Assembly: GCF_000521215.1 (NCBI RefSeq)
Contig: NZ_KI928923.1
Span: forward strand, 105,270 to 169,269
Length of the DNA: 64,000 nucleotides
Reading direction: 5' to 3'
Source of the DNA: Labrenzia sp. DG1229
Lineage (GTDB): Bacteria > Pseudomonadota > Alphaproteobacteria > Rhizobiales > Stappiaceae
Below are positions 1 through 9,900 of the stretch, in pieces (the stretch's first letter is position 1; every line of letters begins with the position of its first letter). A program made the position numbers and the translations under genes. Below the pieces are notes generated by a model. It saw only the letters and a list, made by a program, of their open reading frames with translations, was not told where the DNA came from and searched no databases.

Positions 1-101
1 CAGTCGTTCAATGCACCCCGGGGCTGCGATTTGGCATAACCTATAATCGGCGCAGCAATGTCCTGCGACGGAAACTCTGCAAGTTCTGGATGAATGGACA
101 T
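1..101 (-). CDS. Partial CDS, N-terminal 33 residues only, unrecognised
   Basis: An open frame on the minus strand begins with ATG at 101-99 and runs without a stop off the left edge. The visible protein starts MSIHPELAEFPSQDIAAP. A GGAGG lies at 116-120 on this strand, but its 14-nt spacing to the ATG is long. The gene lies 76 bp downstream of the XRE regulator gene and in the same direction, so it could be the last gene of that operon or a separate unit. Too little is visible to assign a family. It is called a gene because of the open frame and protein-like composition. Confidence 0.45.
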   Translation of the reverse strand, partial: MSIHPELAEFPSQDIAAPIIGYAKSQPRGALND

Positions 102-177
102 GAATAATAATGTAACCTCCACGCATGCCGATTGATACGAGACCTGGCTTCATATTGTGCCCGAAAATGCCGCGGTA

Positions 178-372
178 CTAGTCATCCGGTTCAAAAATCT
201 GTTCGATCGGCAAAAGGAAAACCCTGGCTATTCGAAATGCCAATGGCAGGCTCGGGTCATATTTCCCTCGTTCGAGCGCGATCACGGTTTGCCGCGACAC
301 ATCCAGTCTGTCGGCAAGTTCCACCTGCGACCAGCCATGTTCATTTCGCAGTTTCTTCAGATGGTTACGCAT
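178..372 (-). CDS. Small XRE-family helix-turn-helix regulator
   Basis: This is a 64-residue protein that is almost entirely one Cro/C1-type helix-turn-helix. The region 'WSQVELADRLDVSRQTVIALERGKYDPSL' (quoted in part: SQVELADRLDVSRQTVIALE) contains both HTH helices and the usual ERGKYDPSL turn. I chose the ATG at 372-370 because it overlaps the stop of the upstream membrane-protein gene (TGATG), the classic sign of translational coupling; an upstream in-frame start at 393 would add 7 residues. Small XRE proteins of this type paired with a short membrane protein are common in bacteria and usually repress their own operon. Two matching palindromes upstream of the operon (776-832) are the likely target. 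Confidence 0.85.
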   Translation of the reverse strand: MRNHLKKLRNEHGWSQVELADRLDVSRQTVIALERGKYDPSLPLAFRIARVFLLPIEQIFEPDD

Positions 373-752
373 CAGATCTTCTGGCGTGCCCATACCGTTG
401 CTGCCGACCAGAACACAACGAGAAACGAGCCGTAAATATCCAGGTCAACGGTGATCACATTTTCAAGCTTCGCGAGAAAAATGGCTAAAAGCACCGCGAC
501 AGGCAATGTCACTATTCCTGCCAACGCAAATATGCGCCGTTCTCTTTCATCGACCCTGCGGAAATACCGGACCTGAGCCCAGAGCGCGAGAATTAACGGT
601 GAAGTCGCCAGAAATGACACCAGCAGATGAAACGCAAGGCTCCTTTGTTCTTCAAGAAAACCCCGGGCCCAATAACTGGTGGCAACAAACAGGGCCGTCG
701 CAAGTATCGTTTCTGCGACATAACGATACGACAATTTGTCAAACTGATTCAT
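372..752 (-). CDS. Small four-helix membrane protein, partner of the XRE regulator
   Basis: This 126-residue protein has four predicted hydrophobic segments, at about residues 12-30, 40-62, 75-95 and 105-121. Between the second and third is a charged loop with DERERR, a motif typical of small membrane proteins (DUF2178-like) encoded with YozG/XRE-type regulators. Its stop overlaps the regulator's start (TGATG), so the two are cotranscribed and translationally coupled. No enzyme motif is visible. One possibility is that the membrane protein senses something and controls the regulator, but that is inference from gene pairing only. Confidence 0.75.
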   Translation of the reverse strand: MNQFDKLSYRYVAETILATALFVATSYWARGFLEEQRSLAFHLLVSFLATSPLILALWAQVRYFRRVDERERRIFALAGIVTLPVAVLLAIFLAKLENVITVDLDIYGSFLVVFWSAATVWARQKI

Positions 753-775
753 GTCGGCAGCGGACCTCCGAATAC

Positions 776-793
776 TGTAAAGCGTACTTTACA
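776..793. promoter_or_regulatory. Operator-like palindrome 1 (distal arms TGTAAAG/CTTTACA)
   Basis: TGTAAAGCGTACTTTACA is a perfect inverted repeat with 7-bp arms around a 4-bp centre. It lies 24 bp upstream of the membrane-protein/XRE operon. The same arms recur at 815-832, so a dimeric regulator binding both sites is likely, with the adjacent XRE protein the first candidate. Confidence 0.65.
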
Positions 794-814
794 TATAACC
801 CTGCCCACCGGAAC

Positions 815-832
815 TGTAAAGGAAGCTTTACA
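815..832. promoter_or_regulatory. Operator-like palindrome 2 (same arms as site 1)
   Basis: TGTAAAGGAAGCTTTACA has the same 7-bp arms as the site at 776-793 and differs only in the 4-bp centre. The start-to-start distance is 39 bp, a little under four helical turns. Both lie between the XRE operon and the divergent MFS gene at 1001, so either or both could be controlled. Confidence 0.65.
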
Positions 833-1000
833 TCAATGTTTGAAAAGCCGGGCACACCGACACATTCTCAGGTTCCGCGAATAGATGTTTTTTGGCGCAT
901 CAGAGACATCTGATGACAAAACAGCGCTAACACGCAAGCCAAATTCGGGATTAGAAGCAAATCAGCAATTTCAGTCGCATATCTCATCCTTGGCAACCGA

Positions 1001-2227
1001 ATGACATATTTCACTCAAAACGCACATCCCGATGAAGCGCCCGGCTGGCGCTCCCCCGCGGTTCTACTCATGATCATGGCAGGCGCCATGCAGCTGTCGT
1101 TTGCCGCCTGGTGGAATCTCATGAACAATTTTGCTGTTCAGGAACTCGATTTCACCGGCCGGGAAATCGGCATCCAGCAATCGATCCGGGAAATTCCGGG
1201 CTTCCTGAGTTTTCTTGCCGTTTATCTGCTTCTGGTCATGCGTGAGCAAACGCTCGCCTACGCCTCCTTGCTGCTACTCGGCATCGGCGTTGCGGTGACC
1301 GGTTATTTCCCCACCGCGCTCGGCTTCTATGTCACGACGCTGATCATGTCGATCGGCTTCCATTACTACGAGACCATGGCCCAGTCGCTGTCGTTGCAGT
1401 GGCTGCCAAAGGCAACCGCCGCGGCCAGCATGGGCAAGATAATATCCGTCGGAGCCTTCGCACAGCTGATCGCCTACGGGCTCATCTACGTCGCCTGGGA
1501 GACATTTGACCTTTCCTTCACGCTGGTTTTCGCGATTGCCGGTGGACTTACCCTGGTCGTACTTGCTTTCCTGATCATGGCTTACCCGCATTTCAGGGAG
1601 GGGATACCTCAGCACAAGAAAATCATCCTGCGCAAACGCTACTGGCTCTACTACGCGTTGACATTCATGGGGGGGGCCCGCCGCCAGATTTTCATGGTTT
1701 TCGCCGGTTTTCTCATGGTGGAACAATTTGGGTACGACGTTCACGAGATCGCGGGCCTGTTCCTGATAAACGGTGTCTTCAGCATGGTCCTCGCCCCGAA
1801 GATCGGTCAATTGATCGTCCGCTTCGGAGAACGCAAGGCACTCGTATTTGAATATATCGGCCTTATCGGTGTGTTCCTGGCCTATGCCTTCGTTTCAAGC
1901 CCCTGGGTTGCTGCAAGCCTCTACGTGATCGATCACGCATTTTTCGCGGTCGCAATCGCCATGAAAACCTATTTTCAGAAGATTGCAGACCCCAGGGATA
2001 TCGCGCCGACAGCCGGTGTCGCCTTCACGATCAATCATATAGCAGCGGTGTTCATTCCGGTGCTGTTCGGCCTGATCTGGCTGATATCCCCGGCAGCCGT
2101 CTTTCTCGCCGGGGCCGCAATGGCAGCCATAAGCCTCGTCCTGGCCTCGCTTATCCCGGGCAGTCCCGAGGAGGGCCGCGAAGTCGACTTCTGGTTCCGC
2201 AAACCGTCCACTCAGGCGGCGGAGTAA
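1001..2227 (+). CDS. MFS transporter
   Basis: This is a 408-residue integral membrane protein with about 12 hydrophobic segments and a long, polar central loop around residues 200-215 (HFREGIPQHKKIILRKRYW) that separates two six-helix halves, the standard major facilitator layout. The substrate cannot be read from the sequence. No strong ribosome-binding site precedes the ATG. It stands alone, divergent from the XRE operon and convergent with the ferredoxin gene, and shares the 248-bp upstream region carrying the two palindromes. Confidence 0.85.
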   Translation: MTYFTQNAHPDEAPGWRSPAVLLMIMAGAMQLSFAAWWNLMNNFAVQELDFTGREIGIQQSIREIPGFLSFLAVYLLLVMREQTLAYASLLLLGIGVAVTGYFPTALGFYVTTLIMSIGFHYYETMAQSLSLQWLPKATAAASMGKIISVGAFAQLIAYGLIYVAWETFDLSFTLVFAIAGGLTLVVLAFLIMAYPHFREGIPQHKKIILRKRYWLYYALTFMGGARRQIFMVFAGFLMVEQFGYDVHEIAGLFLINGVFSMVLAPKIGQLIVRFGERKALVFEYIGLIGVFLAYAFVSSPWVAASLYVIDHAFFAVAIAMKTYFQKIADPRDIAPTAGVAFTINHIAAVFIPVLFGLIWLISPAAVFLAGAAMAAISLVLASLIPGSPEEGREVDFWFRKPSTQAAE

Positions 2228-2294
2228 CGGCACCCTCCCTCGCCGCAACAAATTGCACAATGAGAATGCAGACTGCCAGGAGTATCGTCCAAAA

Positions 2295-2322
2295 CGAAAA
2301 AACCGCCGAAATTCGGCGGTTT
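2295..2322 (-). terminator. Rho-independent terminator of the ferredoxin gene
   Basis: AACCGCCGAA and ATTCGGCGGTT form a stem at 2301-2322. On the minus strand the stem is followed by six T residues, so it ends the ferredoxin transcript; on the plus strand the T-run is short, so it may also act weakly on the MFS gene. Confidence 0.8.
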
Positions 2323-2345
2323 CATTCGTCATGAAGTACAGTCTG

Positions 2346-2681
<336 letters not shown>

Positions 2682-2784
2682 CTAGAATTACGGGTTTCAG
2701 CTGAACCGACATAAAGCTTCCATCGCAAAGGTCAAGGACCATGACGTTTTCAATGGGCAATCTATCCAAGAATGTGACAAACGG

Positions 2785-3147
2785 TCAGCCGGTGAGCAGG
2801 TCCCTGATGTAGCTGTTGGCTTCATCCACGGCCGCCGTCAAACCTTCAGTCGCTGCATCGGACGTTTGCCTCAATCGTCCCTCCAGGTTTTCGCAGACAT
2901 CGGCAACCCGCCCGGCGCCAATAGCCCTGGCTGACCCTTTCAACGTGTGAACGAGATCCAGCCTGACCGTCGTGTCCGTCTCCTGCTCCAGCCGCTCAAG
3001 CGTCGAACAGGACTGCGACTTGAAAAGATGAAGGACCTGAACTTCGAGATCCCGGTTGCCAAGGGTATTTGTTGCCAGTTGCACCAAATCGATCGGTGCT
3101 TGCGGACCGCCACGGCCACTGACACGGGCCATCGATGAAGGGGCCAT
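2785..3147 (-). CDS. HPt (histidine phosphotransfer) domain protein
   Basis: This 120-residue protein consists of one HPt domain. The phospho-acceptor is H67 in HTLKGSARAIGA, the canonical HxxKGxA motif, inside a predicted four-helix bundle. HPt proteins shuttle phosphoryl groups between hybrid histidine kinases and response regulators. The start has GGAG seven bases upstream. No kinase or regulator is adjacent, so it must work with partners encoded elsewhere. The neighbour across a small gene is the giant coiled-coil protein; whether that proximity has meaning is unclear. Confidence 0.85.
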   Translation of the reverse strand: MAPSSMARVSGRGGPQAPIDLVQLATNTLGNRDLEVQVLHLFKSQSCSTLERLEQETDTTVRLDLVHTLKGSARAIGAGRVADVCENLEGRLRQTSDAATEGLTAAVDEANSYIRDLLTG

Positions 3148-3400
3148 ATGAGGGCTCCACGCTTACTCAATTTTCGCCCGCCGGCACCCTGCCGCAGGCT
3201 TGTACTGACGCTAAGAGTGCGCCCAACACCCAAACGCCCGGTTAAACCAGGCCCGCGGACGCACCGATCCGGCCGATGTCCCCAAAAAACTGAATTTTTG
3301 GTTAACGCGCCTCATTGACACGTTGAAAACTTATTTTAAAAAAACCTTGCCTTTCCGCCATTTTGAGGAACTGCAACGAATTCCAAACCATGATTCGCCG

Positions 3401-3715
3401 TTAACTTTTTTTGCGATTTTGACTTGCGGCCAAGACGTCAATCGCCGCAGGTGTCAGCCTGCAGACCAGCCAATCGGGCTTGATTGGGTTGGAAAACCAA
3501 GGCTCTGCCCAGCCTGCATCGACACAGGCGCGGATTGTCCTGACTGGAATCCCACGTCCGTTTTCATCAAAAAGAGGCAGCTTCCCGCCGGGCTGATCAA
3601 GCCCTCTTTTCAACCATCGTTTTTGCGGCGCGGTCAGATTGCCGATCTTGAGAGAAGCCGGATTACCGCCTTCAGGACTGTTTTTCACCGTGTCAAAAGT
3701 CTTCGATTTCGGCAT
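3401..3715 (-). CDS. Small hypothetical protein, 104 aa
   Basis: This 104-residue, basic protein is preceded by a G-rich ribosome-binding site. It contains a segment LTAPQKRWLKRGL near residue 27 and LTPAAIDVLAAS near the C-terminus, which look like two ends of a small winged-helix-type fold, but no DNA-binding helix is clear. There is no signal peptide or membrane segment. It is divergent from the giant gene at 3995. A frame on the same strand at 3685-3927 overlaps its start and is considered spurious. Function not recognised. Confidence 0.6.
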   Translation of the reverse strand: MPKSKTFDTVKNSPEGGNPASLKIGNLTAPQKRWLKRGLDQPGGKLPLFDENGRGIPVRTIRACVDAGWAEPWFSNPIKPDWLVCRLTPAAIDVLAASQNRKKS

Positions 3716-3994
3716 TGAAACCGCCCCCTAAGTGATTCACGCCATTGCCGTTTCTTGTTCGTTAGGAGAGATTGTGCCATTACAGTTGCTGATGCGGCAA
3801 GATGGGGAGCGTACCGTCTAGAAATATTAAGACGGTCGGTCAGCGGCGGCCCTCCTTTGGAAACAAGTTTTGTGGTGCTGTGAGTCCAGCGGCAACCGCA
3901 AGGTGACGCATTCGGCAACCCCGGCAAACAGCTGCGTATGGTGGCTGTCGGGTTAAACCGGCGTGTAATGAGTACGGACGTGAGGCGATCTTAA

Positions 3995-6900
3995 ATGGCA
4001 AATCCGACAAAGGCTAAAGATCCGGCGGAAGCAGCACTGTCAGCAGTTGAAGAAGCCCTGAAACTCGATTTCGGTGGCCCGGATGCAACCTTTAACTTCG
4101 AGGAAACGGCACCTGAAGCAAGCGCTGCAGCGGAAGCAGATCCGGAGCGCAAGCCTCAACCGCCGGCGCAAAGCGAACCTCCGCGCGAGGAACAGCGTGC
4201 CTCTCGCAGACGCGGTCGGGGCGGACGTCCCCCGGCAGCCAACGATGACCGTCGCAGCATCGGCAATCTGATCTATGCGCTGCAACGCCGGCCGTCTTCG
4301 GCCCCGTTCTGGGGCGCACTTGCCTTGAGCGCCCTTTGGGCGGCGCTCGGCATAAGCCTGTTCATGTCTGCCTTCTCCGACAAGGTCACTTCCCTTGGCG
4401 ATCCTCAGGCCCTGCTTTCTTCGCCCGAGATGATCCTGGCAGCTGTCGGTATTCTCGTTCCGATCATCTTCTTTTTCGTCATGGCAATGATGATCTGGCG
4501 GGCGCAGGAAATGCGCATCGTCGCCCGAGGCATGACCGAAGTGGCGCTACGTCTCGCCGAACCCGAGGACATGGCCAAGGAATCCATTCTCAGCGTCGGC
4601 CAGGCCATCCGGCGGGAAGTCGCCGCGATGGGAGACGGCATCGAGCGCGCTATTGCTCGCGCCAGTGAACTGGAAGTGCTGGTTCACAACGAGGTATCGT
4701 CACTCGAGCGCTCCTATAATGATAATGAACTCAAGATCCGCGGCCTGATCGAGGAACTCGTCAGCCAGCGTGAATCCATTGTGATGAATGCCGAAAGGGT
4801 TCGTGAGACCATTGCCGGGGCACACGAGAAGTTCTCCTCGCAACTTTCAAGCACTTCTGGTGAACTCGGCGAGACGGTGGATCAGGCCTCCCATCGCATG
4901 ATCGAAGCTGTCAACAGCCGTGTCGAGGAACTGACATCGACCGTCGACAGCCGGATTGAATCCCTCGGCGCCACACTCAATGCGTCCGGAAACGAACTCG
5001 TCGACAGCCTAACGGTTCGTGCGGAAGACTATGTATCCCGCCTGTCACTGACCGGCCACGAGCTGGTGGACAATCTTGCCGAGACCGGCGCCACCATGTG
5101 GGAAACACTTTCCGACCGCGGCAACCAGGTCAACGAACGGTTTGCCGAAACCGCTACCACGTTTGTCGACACGCTGGAGCTCCGCGGAAGCGAAATCAAC
5201 GAGACACTGTCTTCCTCCAGCACATCGGTCATTTCCACACTCAGCAGCAAGGCGGATGAATTCCGCACGACGCTTGAGAACACCGGGATCACCGTCGGCG
5301 ACGTCATCACGGCGCGCGGCGAAGAAATCAACGCCAACCTTTCCCTGACGTCCGGACGCCTGATCGACACGATCACGTCGCGAACCGAGGAACTCGTTTC
5401 AACGGTCGACACCCGCGTGACCAGTCTGGACGAGTCTCTTGCGGTAACGGGCAAGCAGGTCACCGAGAGCATTTCCGAACGCGGACAGGCAGTCACCGAC
5501 ACGATCTCCATTCGTGGCGCGGAAATCGTCGAGACGCTCTCCAGCCGTTCGACTGAAGTTGCCGAAATCCTGCGTGGAACCGGCGAAAGCATTGTGGTCG
5601 ACCTCTCCCTGCGTGGCGGTGAAATTGCAGCCAAGCTTGATGAGACAGCCGGGTCCCTCACCCAGACCATTTCGGTGCGCGGCGGCGAACTTGCCGAGAA
5701 ACTGGACAACATTTCAGAGCGCATCTACACCGCCATTTCCATCAACGGAACGGAGCTGGACGAGCGCCTCACGGCCCGCAGCAACGAAATGGCGACCATG
5801 CTCGAGCAGCAGACCGTCGGTTTCCGCAACACCCTGGAAAGCGTCTCCAGTCAGTTTGCCGTCGGTCTTGGCGAACAGACCGGTTCGCTCACCCAGACCC
5901 TGGCAGATACGGGTACACAGCTCGCCGAACTCATCGGCAGCCGTGGAGACCGCGTTGCCCACGATATCAATCAGGTCAGTGTCCAGATTTCCGATACGCT
6001 GGAAGTGCGTGGCGGCGCCCTTCACGATGGCCTGTCCTCCAGGCTAACTGAACTGGAAACGATCGTTACCGATCGCGGCGGTCAACTTATCGACGCTTTC
6101 GACACGAAATCACTTCTCTTGTCCGAAGCGATGGACTCCCGCCTTTCCACCCTCGATACCACCTTCGCATCGCGCATCGACACGATGGACGCGTCGCTCG
6201 GCAACCGCATCGCAGACATGGACGCGACGATCGGTGGACACGCCACATCACTGGACGCGGCGATCGGTGGACACGCGGCAAATCTCGATGCGTCTCTCGG
6301 CAGCCACGCAGCAGCTATAGATGCATCGCTGAGCGAACGTCTTGCGTCGGTGGATGCCGCCATTGGCGGGCATGCAGCAACACTGGATGCAACGCTCAGC
6401 AATCATGTGGGCGCAATCGAAACCTCGCTGAGCGACAAGCTCTCTGCAGTCGACGCCACGCTTGGAAACCGCACCGAAGAGCTGGATGCTTCGCTGGGTG
6501 GCCACGCGGCAGCGATGGAATCAACACTTGGTGACCGCCTTGCGGCAATCGACACCACCCTGACTGAACGGGCTGCTGCGATAGATGCCTCGATCGGCGA
6601 GCGCGGCGTGGCAATGGATGCTGCTCTCGGCAATCGCATTGCAACCCTAGATGCATCTCTCGGTGATCGCGTTGCAGCCATGGATGCGTCGCTCGACCAG
6701 CGCTACAGCGCGATTGATGCAACCCTGAGCGACCGCATCAGCACGATGGACACATCGCTTGAGCATCGCTTCACATCCATGGATGCAACTCTTACGGATC
6801 GCATCAGCACTCTGGACGCTTCTCTGGAACAGCGGTTCACATCGATGGACATGTCCCTGGGCGAAAAGATTTCCTTCATGGATACGACCCTGGAGAGCCG

Positions 6901-9900
6901 CTTCAACTCCATGGATGCCTCACTCGGTGCCCGTGTCACCACGATGGATGCCGCGCTGGAAAATCGCCTGTCCTCCATGGATCGCTCCCTGAGCGAACGC
7001 ATTTCCACCATGGATGGCGCGCTCGGTGGCCACATCAACACGCTGGATCTGACACTTGACCAGCGCACTGCGACTTTCGAAGCAACACTTGAAGCGCGCA
7101 CGCAGATCCTCGCGAGCGCCATCGAAAACCGGACCACCGGCATCAGCGATGCGCTTGAGGAAAAAACCCGCAACATCACGGATGTGCTGGCGGATCGCTC
7201 GGACGCAATCACACTGCAGCTTGGCCAGCGGATCGAGACAGCGGGCAACACGCTTGCAGACCGTGCAGTCGAAATTGGCGAGACACTGTCCGAACGCGTT
7301 GATGGTGCCGCTGCTTCCATGGCGGAAAAGGCGGAACTCCTTTCCACCTCCATGACAAGCGGAACGGACCGGATCGACGAGACACTCGACGCCCGCGCGC
7401 GACAGATTTCCGAGACCCTGATTTCCCGGACGAAGGAAATCGCCAAGGCCTTTGTCGATGGCCAGGAGGAAATGACGACTGCTCTCGACAACCGCTTGTC
7501 TGAAGCAGGCGACGTGCTCGGCAAGCAGAGCGAACAGCTGACGGAGTCCCTGTCGGAGCGCATTGCGGAGATCAACGTTTCCCTTGGTGCCAAGGTCTTT
7601 GAGGTTGCCGAAACGCTCGACAGCCGTGCAACACAGCTCGAAACCCTGCTCAATGAGCGTTTGGAAAGCATCTCCGGCACATTGACCGGCGAAAGTGAAC
7701 GCGCGCGCGATATCCTGACGACGGTGATTGCCGAGGCCGGCGCTACGCTTTCAACTGAGAGCACGCGCCTTCGCGACGTGGTTCAGGAGGCAACCAGCGC
7801 AGCAGTGCAATCCCTGTCCGACGAACGCACCAAGACCGTCGACATCGTCGACAGTGCGCTTAATCAGGCCACGGAAAAACTGTCTGGCGAAGGCGATCGC
7901 ATGCGCCAGATCGTTCTTGGTTCCGTCGGTGAAGCCCGTGGTGTGCTCGTTGGCGAGAGCCAGAAAGCTGCCGACACGGTTAGCACGGCAATGCATCAGG
8001 CAACCGGGGCCATGTCCGGCGAAAGCGCGAAGATCCGCGAACTGGTTCTTTCCGCCGTCAACGATGCAGCGCGCGCCATGGCCGCTGAAAGCGAGAAAGC
8101 CCGTACACTTTATGCAGGCACGCTTGCCGATTTCACAGGCTCGCTCACCGGCGAAAGCGAAAAGGTTCGCACAAATCTCTCCGGCCTCATTGCCGAGATT
8201 TCCGGCAACCTGTCCGCAGAAAGCGAGCAGGCACGCATCACACTGACCAACACACTGGAAGAAATCCGCGGCCAGATGTCGAGCGAGGCCGGCATCGTAC
8301 GTGCCCGGGTCAACAGCGCGGTCTCCGAAGCGGCCGAACTTCTGGTGGGACGTGGCAACGATGTCGCCAACGAACTGCTTGAAAAGGCAACGGCTCTGAA
8401 CCAGGCATTCGGCGAAAGCTCAGGAGAGCTTGCACGCATTGTCGGAACAGACGGCAACGAATTGATCAATGCCATCGAAACCCGCGCCAACGATCTCACA
8501 GGTCGCCTCTCCGAAGTTCATGGGGCAATCCTCGATGCAATCACGGTCAAGGGCCGCGATGTCACCGACACGTTTGCGCATACCGGACTGGATGCGACCC
8601 GCACACTTGTTGAGGCCGGCGACCGTATCATTGCCAGCATCAGCGAGCGCAGTGATCAGGCAGCGTCCCTGCTCAGCGACACGAAGAACCGTCTTGAAGC
8701 CGACGTCACGGAAATCCTCAACAAGGTAGAGACGTCGAACGCAAATCTTCAGAGCATCGTCACTGCTGCGGGCGAAAATCTCAACGAGGTCGAGGGCAAT
8801 CTTGCCCGTCGCGCCGGAGAATTCCGCTCCGCTGTCGACCGGGCTGTTCAGGAAACCAACCAGACCACAACGCACATCGACGAGCAGGTATCCAACCTGC
8901 GTGACGTCACCCAGACCACACTGGCGGATATCCAGAACCTGACGAACCGCTTCGGCGATCAGTCCGAAGAACTGACACGCGCGGCACGTCATCTGGAAGA
9001 AACCAACCAGTCGGTCGAAGGTCGTGTTGCCGAACGCCGGACCGCGATCGAAGAAGTTGCCGACACGCTGCTGTCGAAAACCGAAGCAGTCGACACGCTG
9101 ATGCGCTCGTTTACACAGACCCTGTCCGACACTCTGGAATCAGCTGATGACAGGGCACGCGAGGCAGCGAATATGCTGGGAGCAGCGGCGGAAGCAGCTT
9201 CCAACCAGGTTGCCGAACAATTCGAATCCATGCGCCTGACAGCCGGCATGGAGGGTCAGAAGGCCCGTGATGCCATTCGCTCCGCTCAGGACGACATCAT
9301 TTCGGAAATGACCCGCACGGTCAGCGACGCCTCCGATCGCTTCAACGACGCGGCCGGCCGCATGCGAGATGTTGCCCGTGACGTGCACCGCGAGTTGGAA
9401 GCAACGCGCAACGAGCTGAAACTGGGTGTTCTCAATCTGCCTGAAGAAGCGGAAGAATCTTCCGCAGCGTTGCGCAAAGTGGTCAACGAGCAGATCCGCG
9501 CATTGACCGAACTGTCCGAGATTGTTGCCAAGCAGTCCAATACCCTGGACATTTCGCGGCCTCAGACGCAGTCCGTCGCCAGCGCAACCCCTGCTCCGCA
9601 ATCTGCCGCGCCGGCAAGCTATGCACCTGCCGCACCAGTTCAGCAACCTGCAACATCGTCCGGTGAACAGCGCCCTGCACAGCAGCACCGGCCAACCGAA
9701 ACCCGGCGACAGGAAACCGCACAACCGCAAGGCGGAAATCCCGCTGGCAAGGGCTGGGTTGCGGATCTGCTTCGCCGTGCGTCGCGCGACGATGACGAGG
9801 CGAGCGCCGACACCAGCGTCGGACGGACCCCGCTGCAAACGGTGGAAAGTCTCAATTCCCTGTCGGTCGACATTGCACGTGCGATCGATCATGAAACTTT

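Noticed and set aside
3685..3927. An 80-codon frame upstream of the hypothetical gene on the minus strand
   Set aside because: It overlaps the start of the better-supported gene at 3401-3715 and lacks a ribosome-binding site.
6703..7764. A 353-codon open frame antisense to the giant gene (and a similar one at 5029-5724)
   Set aside because: It is serine/arginine-rich and mirrors the 33-bp repeats of the plus-strand gene, with no ribosome-binding site; a by-product of the repeat codons.
4844..8737. CRISPR-like array, because of repeats with 33-bp period
   Set aside because: The units are not constant repeats with unrelated spacers; they are in-frame codons of one protein with conserved hydrophobic positions.
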